64,000 nucleotides of DNA from Lamellibrachia luymesi (lineage: Eukaryota; Annelida; Polychaeta; Sabellida; Siboglinidae), in the NCBI GenBank assembly GCA_009193005.1, contig SDWI01000153.1, forward strand, positions 251,260 through 315,259. The letters run 5' to 3'. Each line of letters opens with the position of its first letter. The first letter of the stretch is position 1. Shown piece after piece: positions 47,700 to 59,402 of the stretch. The notes beneath the pieces were generated by a model. It was not told where the DNA came from. It did not search any database and saw nothing but the letters and a program-made list of their open reading frames with translations. The translations under genes and the position numbers were made by a program.

Positions 47700-49170
47700 G
47701 TGGGCATTGCCATACCAGTGACGTACCTCGCATGTATTCTTGCAAGTAGCCTCGCTTGTAGAGGAAAGCGACAGTACAGGTTAGACTTGTACCGAAGACG
47801 ACTGGAAGCAAACAGATGCAAATGCAACAGAAGAACATCACTCGTTGTGTCGTACGTATATGTGTGTGTGGGCTCATAAGAGGGGATGTCTTTGGTGAAT
47901 GATGAGCATCGTTGGACATTTTTTGGAGGTAAGGATATAATTATACGCTTCACTGACCTCGCCAGCTGTCCTATATTATGTGTTCGTGTTTGCAAAAGGA
48001 CGGGGCATTATGAAAAAAGGAAATATATAACATCAGCATGGAGAAAAGGTGATACTATTTGTATTTTCGTACTATGTTTTAACCACCAGAATACCAAGAA
48101 CCCCCTGCAACAGCCTTGCACTTTTTGACACACATATAATTGTAAGCATGTCAATTCAGTTACTCTGCGACCCCACGGTCGGGTTGTCTGTTTAAATGTT
48201 TTTCGAAATTCACCCACTATTACCCTTTCTACGAACAATCGAATTACCCTTTGTATTCATTGCGTACAGCTGCCGACCACGCTACGCAAAAAAATACGTA
48301 CAATAGTTCACAACGTCATGCGTCTTTTCTTTGATTATCCAAACTTACGTCATACAAGGCAAGGCGTCGGTACACGTTACTATAACTGTCAGTATTACGT
48401 CGTAAATTCAGGAAGCCATCAAAATATTGACTGGCAACACCATGTAACAAGGCATTGATGGATATTTATGCTAAAAAGTTGTGTATCTTGACATTTTCCA
48501 GTCACGTACGAACTACCAAGTTATCCCGTCCGGAGGATGGGCATTTTTGTAAGTTTCAATAATGTTGAATGCCAGGTGCGTTTCCCAGGTGGGACGTCTT
48601 AGGCCATACCAAGATAACACAGACAGCATTGCAACATCACACAGCATAATTATGTGACCAAGAAGTAATTAAGAAAATTATTTGAACTGTTTTGTAATTA
48701 AATCTGTCAGAATGTTTTATCGCATATAAAGACGCATGTCGACAAATTGGGCCAACCAATTTTCACAGACCACCCTGAGGATCCTCAGCGAGTCAAAATA
48801 GTTTCTCCACCTAGCGGATCTAATGGAGACAGTGCGACAACAATACTGATATATAGATACCAGTGCAATTTACTCTAAAGTCTTACGATTTTTTTTGAAG
48901 TTTATGCTCTTACGTGCTTAGGAGACATTCCTTACGGAACTGCACGCTTTTGTCAAATTATTCGAATTCCAAATAAACCGTTTAGAACACGTTCGAAGAA
49001 CGACTGTCACGAATAGTTTAGCTGTACGCAGTCAGCAGCGATAACGTATATGTGAGAATGCGTTCTAAACCAGCTAACGTAGATCAACATACAGGCTCGT
49101 TTGTAGTCTTACGGATTTATGTTACTAGTTTCGCATGTGTGTAGTGTGCACTACTCAGGGTTGGCACGTA
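47700..49170. other. Stretch without a supported gene
   Basis: Short frames on both strands without splice context or known family. Mixed composition. Confidence 0.5.
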
Positions 49171-49174
49171 TGTG

Positions 49175-49330
49175 GGGAGCGGTGGTCTAATTGTTAGAGC
49201 ACCCGCCTGTCGAGAAGTACCAGAAATGGTAGGAATACTCAACTGTGCATGCTGACTCCAGCGACAAATGGACTTTGTATCACGCACCCATGGCAAACTG
49301 CCCAGGCGGGCGGAGGAGAGCCGCTACGTC
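49175..49330 (+). mobile_element. tRNA-like SINE head or tRNA pseudogene
   Basis: GGGAGCGGTGGTCTAATTGT and TAGAGCACCCGCCTGTCGAG read like a tRNA 5' half with A-box and anticodon arm. A proper B-box and 3' half are missing, so it is not a working tRNA gene. Confidence 0.5.
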
Positions 49331-50008
49331 ATGTGCTGACATCTTGCGAGTTGCAACATATTCTAAGGCAGTTCCTTAAAAAATTCTAGCTAAATCGGTT
49401 AAAATTTTTCTACTTCAATGTTATCAATGAAAATTCACGGCCTTTTTTACGAGCATTACAAGGAAAATAAAGGCTAATGGCTAAATGTAAGTGTACGCGG
49501 TAGGCTCAAACTTCTAAAATGATATTTTAGAAACAGCCCCCCACCCCCAAAGTGGTTGCTTGTTCGCCAAGCTCAGGGAAATACAAATATATTACTTATA
49601 TTATAATTTTATTTTTTTTTCAAAGCACTTCTCTCACAAATGCCTTCCATTATTAAAAATATTGTTTTAATAACAGCGTTTTAATCCATTAAGGACTAAG
49701 GGTGTTTAGTGAGAGAAAAATCATAAAAATCGTACTAAAATAAATTCATTCATAACATTGCTCTACATGAATTTTCAAGACCAGAAATATTTTTAAATAC
49801 CCCATCACCTTTATATAATAACAGGAATTAAGACTAGGAAGTATCTTAAACATCTCGTAACTCCAACAAGAAGGCAGGTTTCAAGAGAAATATTTTAAAA
49901 CAACTTATCACTTAATTTTCAAGACTAGAAAATATTTGTTCATACTTGTACAGTTTATTTTGTCATAAATCACATACATGTAAATCAGCAATCAAGTGTA
50001 CATAAGAA
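49331..50008. other. AT-rich stretch downstream of the transposase relic
   Basis: Low-complexity T/A-rich sequence without coding signal. It lies 3' of the minus-strand transposase relic and may belong to the same element. Confidence 0.4.
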
Positions 50009-51859
50009 CTAATTAGAGCCCTCACTTTTTTCAATGTGTTTCTTCAACAATTCTCTAAGTTTTTGTTCATTTCTGAGCCTAGTTTTGACCCCAAGGGATT
50101 TTAATTTACCCTTCACATCTGAAACAGACAACTCTTCAGCTGGATTTTCCTCCCTAGAGTGTTCAAGCTCAGAAGAATGCTCAATTCTTTGTCTCTTTTT
50201 GAAGATGTCTTCATGCCAATAATACCCAAGGTTTCTCTTTGAATATTCCCTGCTTTCTCTTTGCATATGCTTCAGCTGCAGCTGCCTCATTGAACCTTTC
50301 AAAATGTTAGCACATGCATCTATTTTATTGGAATGCTGGTGATGAATTGATTTGGCAATATCATTTGTTTTCTCCATGCCTTGACCACTAAATTTGTTCA
50401 GTCCAAGGTGCAAGCTAGATAGAAATGGCATATGATACACAAGGCAGGGCATGTAGGGGGTGACCCTTTTCTTTTCATATCCTTTCCGCTTCCCTTCAAA
50501 GCTAATGAAAAGTTTCACCCAATCATTGGCTAGACCAAAAATATTTGCAGAAGTGACACCATTCTGATCACGATAATCATGATTGACAACTGCATATAAT
50601 GCATCGAATCTCTGCCAGACTTCTACAAACGTGTCTTTTGTATTAGGATGTATAGCATCCCCAACAGCAAGCTGCTCTGCTAGACGTTTCATAAGTTTTT
50701 TTCTGTTCACCCATCAAACTGGTGAATTCCTTAACCTTTACCGGCTGCATTCCTGGTCTCCAATATTCTGAAACTTACCCCACAATGAGTATTGCACTTA
50801 ACTAGTTCATCACTATGGGATACATTTGATTTTGGAATAATCCCATTTTTTTCTTTAGCGTCATAATCAGTTGCATCTTCGATCAAATTGATTAGAAGTA
50901 TGTCAGTGATTCGAAGCATCATATGCAGTTCATCAACAACAACTTGACTAAGTGGGATTCTAAAAAGAGGTTCATGCCTGCAACCATTGGTAATTGCTCA
51001 ATGCATTTTGCGACATTTCTTCGATTGTACTTGCCAAATTTTCTTGGCAGTAGAAATCATGTGCTTTAGACATATCCCTACGGTCATCGGTGTGAATCTT
51101 GCAGTATATGCAGGCATGGTTGGAAGTTGCACCCGCCAGGCCAAGTACCATAAGGAGAAATTTGTAGTCTCCTCCCATGCATACATTTACCTGAATTTCT
51201 TCACCATTTACTTCAACAGACTTGGATGAAAAACATGAATTTATGGACATGAAGACATTCTTAAATGAAGTTTTGTAAAGCTCATAACTTTCTTGACCCT
51301 TCACAACAGCAACAGTGTGATGACACGCTGATGTAGATATGTTGGAATCAGTAGACCAAATGGAACAGCTCATCAAACATATACCAGTATTCCTAGCAAC
51401 ATTTGTGCCATCACCACAACATTTAACAGTGACATTTTTACAATCAGGATTTTTCAACTGGAGGGACATAATTGCAAACTTGAACTCTTGAACTACATCT
51501 GTTTCAACACCCTCTGGTTTTCCCGGTGTTCGCTGGATATGACACAAGGTATTCATATCAGACCTCAGTTGTTTTATCAAATGTGACTTGGGCAAATTAT
51601 CAGATATAATAGTCGCTTCATGGCAAAAGGCATCGGAAATATAAAACCTGTCAAGGAGATGCTGGCGGAGATAATCAACGAACCACAACAGGCATTGTCC
51701 ATGCGCACAGACGGCGTTGTCCTGTTTGCATGAGATACTCTTTTGCAGCACCACGCCTTGACACCTGTCAACGCCGTGAATGACGTTGTATTCCTCACTT
51801 AGAGGCGCAATTTCTATGTCGCAAATATTTTGGTATCCTAATTGTATCGACACATGCAT
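50009..51859 (-). pseudogene. Transposase-like gene with RAG1/Transib-like motif order, frameshifted
   Basis: Three minus-strand frames follow one another. 51859-50972 (295 codons) contains KCCGDGTNVARN (D150), CMGGDYKFLLMVLGLAG (D231) and ACIYCK (zinc-type CxxC). After a frame change, about 50975-50730 reads RIPLSQVVVDELHMMLRITD. After another change at an A-run, 50710-50009 gives LNKFSGQGMEKTND and a C-terminal SAP-like stretch LSVSDVKGKLKSLGV. DGT, GGD-[WY]-K-F, C-x-x-C and GMEKxND in this order mark a group of uncharacterised animal proteins that I take to be DDE-type transposases; the RAG1/Transib comparison is only inferred from motif layout. Two frameshifts make it a pseudogene. No clear terminal repeats were found. 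Confidence 0.6.
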
Positions 51860-52590
51860 GTTGTTCTATTGACGACACGTAATCGTTCGGTTTACAGCAA
51901 TTTTCTCAACTCAATACATTTACACAAACAAATTAAAGTACGCATCAGTTGGTGTGCGTTCAGTGTTCTACTGTAATGTAACTTCAATGTGGGCAGAAAA
52001 GGACAGCCCCTTACATTGGAGTCCCACGCACGCACACGCGCATGCATGAGGGAGGGAACGAAGGCAGACAGGCATGAAAGGTGCTTTCGTGGTATCCAGT
52101 CCTTGGGATTGTTCAAAGTGCTTTACACTTCACCCCTGGCAGAACTGTTCGTTCCAAATACATATCAACTTCTCTGGGAAGCAATTTTTCTGGTATCCTA
52201 ATTGCATCGACACCTGCATGTTGTTATGTCGAGAATACGTAATCATTCTGTTTAAAGCAATTTTCTCAAAACATTTACGCTCAAAAACTAACAGTACACA
52301 TCAGTTGGTGTGCGTTCAATGTTCTGCAGAAAATGTACGTGTGACTTCAATGTGGACAGTATAGGATAGCTCCTTATATATGACTCACACGCACACACGC
52401 ACGCACGCACGCATGCGTGAAGGATGGAGGCGTAAATGGAAGCAGACAGTGAGGGAGGCAGGCAGATACGCATGAAAAGTATGTTCGTGGTATGCAGTCC
52501 TTTGTACTGTTCAAAGTGTTTTCCACTTCACTCCGTAGCACACCTGTTCATTCCATCTCCATCTCGACTTCTATGGGAAGCATTCAGCCA
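51831..52590. repeat. About 360-bp tandem duplication covering the transposase start
   Basis: TGGTATCCTAATTGTATCGA at 51831 recurs as TGGTATCCTAATTGCATCGA at 52191. Both are followed in parallel by CAATTTTCTCAA, CATCAGTTGGTGTGCGTTCA, CACGCACGC runs and the SINE-tail block (TGTTCAAAGTG). The first ten codons of the transposase relic (minus strand) lie in the first copy, and a variant of them in the second. Confidence 0.8.
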
Positions 52591-52810
52591 TGCTGCAGTT
52601 GCTGCACGAAGACCATTCGTACATATATTCACCACTCCATATAGCCAGGTACTCATTTATACAAATGAATGAGCTGTGGTAAAGTTCGGTGAACAAATTG
52701 CCAAAGCTTTGAAGCGGCAGCAAGAGGGCTCGAACTCGGGTTTTCACGACTGAGAGCCTGACGTTCTAGCAGGACCGAAACCATGCCCCATTGGAGGGGA
52801 GAGAATGAGA
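52484..52810 (-). mobile_element. tRNA-derived SINE, minus strand
   Basis: On the minus strand the head runs from about 52800 (GAACGTCAGGCTCTCAGTCG with B-box GAGTTCGAGCCC near 52730). The tail (CTTCCCATAGAAGTCGAGAT onward) follows near 52580. This mirrors the plus-strand SINE at 34885-35130. A second, headless tail copy lies at 52076-52180. Confidence 0.65.
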
Positions 52811-53214
52811 CGCGGGGTGGGGGTGGCAGAGAAGAAGCGAGAGTGGGAAAGGAGGGTGGGGGGGAGACAGAGCGTGTGTTTGTTAATGCACACAAGTACA
52901 AGTGTTTAACAATGTTTAATGTGGCCATTGTTCGCACCACGCTGTAGCTTCCTCACTGCTAACATTACTACGAAGAGTAAAATAATAAACCGCGCGAAAA
53001 CAAATGTTGCAACATAGGCCTATATAGCTCAATGAGAGCACCAGCTCAGATCACGTCACGTGGGTATTACATTACTAAACGTCAGAGTATCAGTGTTTGT
53101 TAGACACACGTGTATCCTGGTAACGAATTCAACATTGGTATCGCATCGCACTCGGTGTCCGTGTTGGGGAGCGTTGAATGCTGTATTAAAGATGATTAAT
53201 TGTTTGTTATACTC

Positions 53215-53420
53215 TTTAACAGGCTTGGGGCAATTAACTTGGAAAGTTAATTTACTAAATTACAATTACCTGAGAAATGTCCCAATGAAATTAACCTCTA
53301 ACATATAGCAGTTCAATTAAATTAAATTAACCTCCCAAATTGTTCAATTAGATTAAATTAACAATTTACTTTAATTAAAATAAAAAAAGTTCAATTAACT
53401 TCAATTAAATTACCAATTAG
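53215..53420. repeat. AATTAAATTAA-rich stretch with CAGGCTTGGGG at its left end
   Basis: Starts CAGGCTTGGGGCAATTAACT, like a hAT terminal repeat, followed by TTAATTAAATTAA-type low complexity. A partly similar TTAACTGAAAGTTAATTGTA lies at 53976. A convincing inverted partner and target duplication are not seen. Confidence 0.35.
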
Positions 53421-54180
53421 CTTCACGTAAAAACGCAGAAGAAAAACACACAAAATCATTGAATTGGTATTATTAGCATATTTAATAATGCTTTTTAAAA
53501 GCATACAAACATAAGTGTACAAGGTTGATAGTACCATAAGTACTGTGCCGTACCTAGTATTGGTTCATCGGTGTTCATTCACTTTCACATTTGTCCCATT
53601 GGATTTTGTCATGTGAGATTATGTCTAGAGAAACTGCAGACTTCAGAGACACTTTGTATTGCATTCGCTTGGATGGGTGTTGAAACCTACACAAGCAAGA
53701 GGAGGCAATACTCTTATATACTACAGTTGTAGAACCTGGCCAGGAACACTCACCGTTCAGCTTATTCACAGATTGACACTGGCTGGACATTGACACTGTT
53801 CAAACAATTGTCTGGACCTGACTAGAAGCTTTCTTTGACATTGGTTGGGTGAACTTGGGTCACTGGCTGAATGGCTGTGTCTAATGGGCTTATCAAATAT
53901 AATTCTTTATCCTGACTACAAGCCAGAGGCCGTCACAACCGGATTGAATAAAGTAATATGCTCAATAAAAAATTTAACTGAAAGTTAATTGTAATTTTTT
54001 TAATTAAATTTATAGACGTCGGGGAATGGAAGAAGATTGTATGTCGTCGAATACGACAAATATGTACTAGGGCAGCGGTTTGCTTCTGTCGAGCACCGTT
54101 GCCAGGTAGTTCGCTGTCGTCGATGAACTCTCGCATCAAACATACGACCACCTTGTCGCCGTTGTCGAAGCCGCACATTT

Positions 54181-54421
54181 CGAGGCGCCGACGTCGTCGC
54201 GATCGCCGACGTAGAGACACGAGCCCCACTCGTCCTCGGCTTGTTTCAACAGTTACCTACAAACCCAGCGCGAGATTATCGCGACGCCGCCCTGGTGATA
54301 GACAGGGTTGGCGGCCTTTTGGAATTAGAGAACCACAGTGTCGTAGTCTCCCCCTCTACCTCTCCCTCTCCCTTTGTGATCTTTGCATTGGGAGATATCT
54401 CTAATGGAGAGGAACTCCAAT
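54181..54421 (+). CDS. Possible exon ending at a strong donor
   Basis: Open frame GADVVAIADVETRAPLVLGL then FQQLPTNPARDYRDAALVID and LLELENHSVVV runs to GTAAGT at 54422. The 5' border is unclear (an in-frame stop lies at 54124). No family is recognised. A competing arginine-rich frame overlaps it, so this is weak. Confidence 0.25.
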
Positions 54422-54619
54422 GTAAGTAGAAGGCGGAGAAGGGAAACATATTCGTTGCACATTTTTGTTTCATAAATAGATTCGCGCGTATTTCTACTGA
54501 CAGCAAAAATGGCTTTGTTTGGAAGTAGTGTTCAACATCACAACACACTCTCTACCGTGAATTACTTTATTTCTAAAAATTACCTATTTATTTTGTTGAA
54601 AGTGATCAAACTTCTGGTT

Positions 54620-54960
54620 GTGTTGTGGTAATAGTGACAGTGTCACAGTGGCAATGACAGCTGTGGCAATAATGGAACTGGCAATGGAACAATGCTACAG
54701 TGAAAGTGACAGCTGTGACTATGACAGCAGTGGCAACGATGGCAACGATAGTTGCAGCAATGCAGCAATGACAATAGTGGCAATGCCACATTAGCAACGG
54801 CGACTGTAGCAATGACAGCAGCGCAATGCAACCGTGGCAATGCCAAAGTGGCAATGATAGCAGTAGTGTTGACATATGTGACAATGATGACAGTGGCAAC
54901 GCCCCAATGACAATAGCAACAGTGGCAATGGTAGCAGTGGCAATGACAGTTGTCTGTGGT
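54620..54960. repeat. Imperfect GTGGCAATGACAG repeat
   Basis: Units like GTGGCAATGACAGCTGTG repeat with much variation on a roughly 12-15-bp rhythm. Frames through it (minus: HCHCCHSHSCH) are repeat translations. Confidence 0.75.
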
Positions 54961-55139
54961 TTACACGTTAAAGGTCCCTCCTCAATTCAATTGTATGCAC
55001 ATATCATTTCATAATCATTTCATGAAGAATTGAACCGATTTAGTATCAACTACAACATGCTACCTGAAGATCTGCTTTAAGAACACCACATTGACGTAGG
55101 GCTTCCACTTTGATGTAGTGCATCGATGTGTTGTTGCAG

Positions 55140-55448
55140 GCATCACGAGGACTGACGATCTAAATATCCTCTTCAAGAACACCACGTTCAATGCTGATGA
55201 CATGAAGACCTACATCATTGACCTGCTCAACACATTTGAGATGGCTCTCATTTGGAACAGCCAGAACCATCTCATCCCTTCCCTCCTTCCCACGGAGGTG
55301 GACATGAGACGGGAACAGCCAGAACCATCTCATCCCTTCCCTCCTTCCCACGGAGGTGGACATCAGACGGGAACAGCCAGAACCATCTCATCCCTTCCCT
55401 CCTTCCCACGGAGGTCGACATGAGACGGGAACAGCCGCACCGTGACGT
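55140..55448 (+). CDS. Possible COR-domain exon of a ROCO-family gene, disrupted
   Basis: After the acceptor TTGTTGCAG the frame reads ITRTDDLNILFKNTTFNADD, then MKTYIIDLLNTFEMALIWNS and NHLIPSLLPTE. The sequence G-I-x-x-x-x-D-L, a leucine-rich helix LLxxFExA and IPSLLP are characteristic of the COR region that follows the Roc GTPase in LRRK/MFHAS1-like (ROCO) proteins. After the first PSLLPTEVDMRREQP a 58-bp segment is repeated twice more, and since 58 is not a multiple of three the downstream reading is shifted. The rest of the gene is not visible here; it may be a fragment. Confidence 0.5.
55256..55437. repeat. 58-bp tandem triplication inside the COR-like exon
   Basis: AACAGCCAGAACCATCTCAT and onward starts at 55256, 55314 and 55372, with a final partial AACAGCCG at 55430. 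The copies are almost identical (ATGAGACGG against ATCAGACGG), so the event is recent. Confidence 0.95.
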
Positions 55449-55499
55449 CAGGGTCAGTTTTAATCCACTCTATTTTCCCTTAGTGTAAACAAAGAGTGT

Positions 55500-57085
55500 A
55501 GGAAATAAAGAGGCGCCATTCATTCATGTTTTTCGACTAAAAGTGAAACTAAGCAGTTAATAGCGGCATCAAACAATAAGATAGGTCTCCACTGAGTTCA
55601 TGTCAAGTGGCATTTGTAAGAGAAATTGTCACTATTTATTTATATTAGTTTGTTGTTATTGCATAAAATGCTCTTTTCTTAAGATATACTATCCCTTGCT
55701 ACGCCGAGCCACAGTTTCTGAGTTGAAATAATTACTGAGTCTCCACATTTCAAATGTGAAACATTTCAATCAGCACCTAAAGTGTATAATGGGTTATTTA
55801 ATAGCCACATTATTACCCAGTGTTTTGTAAAAGGTGAGACAGCAGGGTGTAGAGACACGTACCCAAATTGCAATCATAGCAGTATATACTATTATTACTG
55901 TAGACCCTATGTGTAACACATACTGAAGTTATTTCAACATTCACTGGCATGTAACATTTTATCAAGAGACGCGTGTCTGCTGTATTTCACACGTTTCGTC
56001 ACATGCCCTTATTCGGCAGTTCTGTTCGTTCACAAAGCAGCTTAAATGGAATTGAGCTTAGTCGGTCTTCTTGTTTCTTAGGGAAATCGCTAACAGCATC
56101 CATCAGAGTGAGAAATTGATTGGCGGCGAACTGCAATCGTCTAGCAGGGTCACTGCATGGGCTTTAAATCTTCTTATAATGTGCATTGCCAGGGGTAAAG
56201 AAACAACTAACTTTCATCTGTAGGCTCGCTACAATGGAATTTCCATTAATTTTGTAAAGTACAGTTCAACAACTGCGCCATGTTCTAGATCAACCCATCT
56301 ATTCGTGGTAAATCTCCAGGTTTAGCTCTATAGGAGGTCAATGTGGAAAAAGATCACATTGTTAAGCGTTAGCATTTACAAAATATATAAATCACTACAC
56401 TACTTTTGGGACACAGTGTTTTACTGGATTGCACTAACAGGCAAATACTGAAATGTGTGGACAACAGTAATGTGTTTCAAAACTGTGGCAGCTAACTACG
56501 TATATAATGATATGTCACTCAGTAATCATTTAGTGTTGCTTATTGAAATATGACAATTACTTGGTTTCTTAGACAAATGATGAATACCAAGTCAGTTAGC
56601 TAGGAAAAGCGCAACGATTGTACGACGTATAGGTTCACAATCTTCTCGGTGAAGAACTGATGAAATGTCACATCAATCGTCATGCGAGTCAGGCAGTTGA
56701 ACGAGTGTAAATCGGCCAATGCATTTGTGATACTGAACAGTTTTTATGTTGTGTCTATCACCGCCCAGTAGTGACAGGCTTCACTAGCGGATTATTGTCG
56801 GCGGTAAGCATCTCGAATCGTAGTGTAGATTAATTTCTCTGTGGACAAGTAGTCGCGTCTTTCACCATCGGCGCTCGGCACAGCGGAGGTACCGCTTCAC
56901 GTTGGCCAGCCCAATATTTGCCAGTATACAGTATACACATGCATTCAATGTATACAGCAATATGTTGAATGCAGCTAGGGCAGGTTTATACTTATTCATT
57001 CTAATGTTGATGTCCATAACAGTAAACACGACTTGGTAAACTGATACGCGCAACTACCCTTATGAAAATATACCTTGGCGTTTTG
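55500..57085. other. Stretch without a supported gene
   Basis: No convincing frames, splice pairs or repeats. Confidence 0.55.
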
Positions 57086-57089
57086 AAAC

Positions 57090-57225
57090 AGGTAAGCCAT
57101 GGTAAATCGTGGTAAACCATGCATATATGTTATAATACCATGATATACCATGGTAATCCATGGTGTTTTGAAACAGGTAAACCATGGTATACCACAGTTT
57201 ACCGTGTAATGTCATGGTTTACCAC
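57090..57225. repeat. CCATGG-palindrome repeat
   Basis: GGTAAACCATGGTATACCA-type units recur and include TTTTGAAACAGGTAA twice (57082 and 57166). Each unit is itself close to palindromic, so the segment could form several small hairpins. Confidence 0.65.
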
Positions 57226-57479
57226 GTAATACTATATTTATATATAGTTGGGATTTAGTATAATTAAACTTCCAATTCTAGCTCTAATTACTATTATTTT
57301 ACTTATCAAAGTAAATATACATTAACTTCTTGTTTTAATCTTAAAAACTAGTTTATTTACCGTATTTATAAATGGAATTTGACGGACTAATGTAATGAAG
57401 CATTTTTAATCCGATTACGTTTCACCTTCGAAACAGACGATTTCCCAGCAAACACAATGTTTAAAAAACATAAGAAAAA

Positions 57480-58260
57480 TGTTTCTTCAAATGTTATAAA
57501 AATGTTTTTGAAAATGTTATATTGATGTTAAAATGTTGACTCTTGAAAACATTGTAAAAACGTTATTAAAAATGTTTTATTAAAACATATATCTAACATC
57601 ATAAAAATATTTCCATAAAATATGAAAATGTTATAATGATATCAAAATGTTAACTCTTGGAAACATTGTAAAAACGTTTTTGAAAAATGTTTTATTATAA
57701 CATATATATAACATCATTAAAACATTTCCATAAAATATCATGAAAATGTTTTACAAAATGTTATAATGATATCAAAATGTTGACTCTTGGAAACATTATA
57801 AAAACGTTTTTGAATTTTTTTTATTATAACATATAACATCATAAAAACATTTCCATAAAACATCATGAAAATGTTATAATGATATCAAAATGTTGACTCT
57901 TGGAAACATTGTAAAAACGTTTTTGAAAAATGTTTTATTATAACATATATATAACATCCTAAAAACATTTCCATAAAATATCATGAAAATGTTTTACAAA
58001 ATGTCATAATGATATCAAAATGTTGACTCTTGGAAACATTATAAAAACATTGTTGAAATTTTTTTATTATAACATATATAACATCATAAAAACATTTCCC
58101 TAAAATATGAAAATGTTAAAATGATATCAAAATATTGGTGCTTGAAAACGTTCTAAATACATGTTTTTAATGTATTAAAACATAAATAAAAAATCATAAA
58201 ACAGTTTTGACAAAAGGTCCATAAACATCAAAACAGTGTAAGTTGATGTTTTATTATAAT
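57480..58260. repeat. Tandem array of about 113- and 130-bp AT-rich units
   Basis: TTGACTCTTGGAAACATT followed by GTAAAAACGTTTTTGAA recurs near 57537, 57650, 57780, 57893, 58025 and 58130. Spacing alternates between about 113 and 130 bp because some units include an extra GAAAATGTTTTACAAAATG piece. Confidence 0.8.
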
Positions 58261-58345
58261 ATTTAACACATTTACAATGTTCAAAATCGAATTACAAAGA
58301 AAATTAATTACTCCTCATTGCACTTAAAATCGAATTACAAATAAG

Positions 58346-59402
58346 TTAATCATCCGACTCAGAAGAAGAATCTACTCGTGGTCTTTTATCTTGAGTACTA
58401 CTGGTAGTGTCACCTGCAGGTGCCATCCTCTTCCTGCCTTGCAGCCCTTGCCTCTGGAGACATAAACACATACATTATCTTCTGCAGGACCGTAGCCAGC
58501 TTTTCACAACGGGGGTTTCACATTTTCCCAATACAGATTCCAGGGACGCCACAAGTTCACGTGCGGGTCATATTCACACAATGCAGAGGACGCCACAAGT
58601 ACTTTGTCTACGTATTCAATTGCGTCAAAAAATAAGACAAAAGTAAAACATTAATTGTACAGTGAGACTGAATGAAAGCGTTTACATATGGATAAATATA
58701 TATATATGTAAATATATATATATATGTATACATACATATATATGTATATATATACATACATACAGTACTATAATTATATACTATTACAGATATCATAATT
58801 TATATTAATTCCAAATGGCAGTACAAATAAATACAATTTCCAGACTCCTGCATTTGGTATGCAAAATGATACATATTACTTATCAAAGTTCCTGGGTGAG
58901 GTATATATTAAACAAACATGATTCAATTCAGAAAAATAAATGGATTTCACCAATATTGATCAATAAAAATTTATGAAAAGCAGTCAAATGTCGAGGTCTA
59001 AATTGATGTCAGATAAGCAGTCAAATGTCGAGATCGAATGTCATCATAGGGGACACCAATGACTCTCGTTTTGAGGCGATAGTTGAGGAGATAATGATCG
59101 AGGCTCGGCGGGGCAAATTTAACCAATGTAATGATGAACCGAAACCCCTAGAAGGAAGTCATTGCCATGCTAAGGGAACGTCATAAGTAAAGTAAGTAAC
59201 ATAGATATACATTATATCTACATATATATTTGTATATAATAATGTATATAACTGACAAGACATAAAAATGTTTGGCAATACAAACCTTGACAAAGTTTGA
59301 GCCTCCAGGCATATTTGGTGCATTGCGTAGCACCTCTCCAATTTCAAAATGGACATCGCTCTTAATAATTATTAATTGGTCGGTCCAGTAATTATATGCC
59401 AT
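58346..59402 (-). CDS. Possible minus-strand gene: first and last exon candidates
   Basis: Minus strand. 59402-59286 opens MAYNYWTDQLIIIKSDVHFE then IGEVLRNAPNMPGGSNFVK and ends at a GTTTGT donor in phase 0. 58453-58346 follows a CTCCAG acceptor, is also phase 0, and reads GRKRMAPAGDTTSSTQDKRP then RVDSSSESDD and a stop. The basic-then-acidic serine-rich tail looks like a nuclear protein C-terminus. A minus-strand AATAAA (TTTATT on plus near 58241) lies about 100 bases beyond the stop. Middle exons were not placed and no family is recognised. Confidence 0.33.
58690..58765. repeat. (TATA/TACA) microsatellite
   Basis: ATATATATATGTAAATATAT and TACATACATATA runs. Confidence 0.9.

Noticed and set aside
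47443..47749. Proline/alanine-rich plus-strand frames
   Set aside because: Translations of the CCCCTG repeat.
49175..49330. Functional tRNA gene
   Set aside because: Only a 5'-half-like stretch; no B-box, acceptor pairing or complete clover-leaf. The heads at 10480, 34929 and 52730 are also SINE parts, not tRNAs.
54606..54899. Cysteine/histidine-rich minus-strand frame resembling zinc-binding repeats
   Set aside because: Comes from the GTGGCAATGACAG repeat; spacing does not fit any zinc finger.
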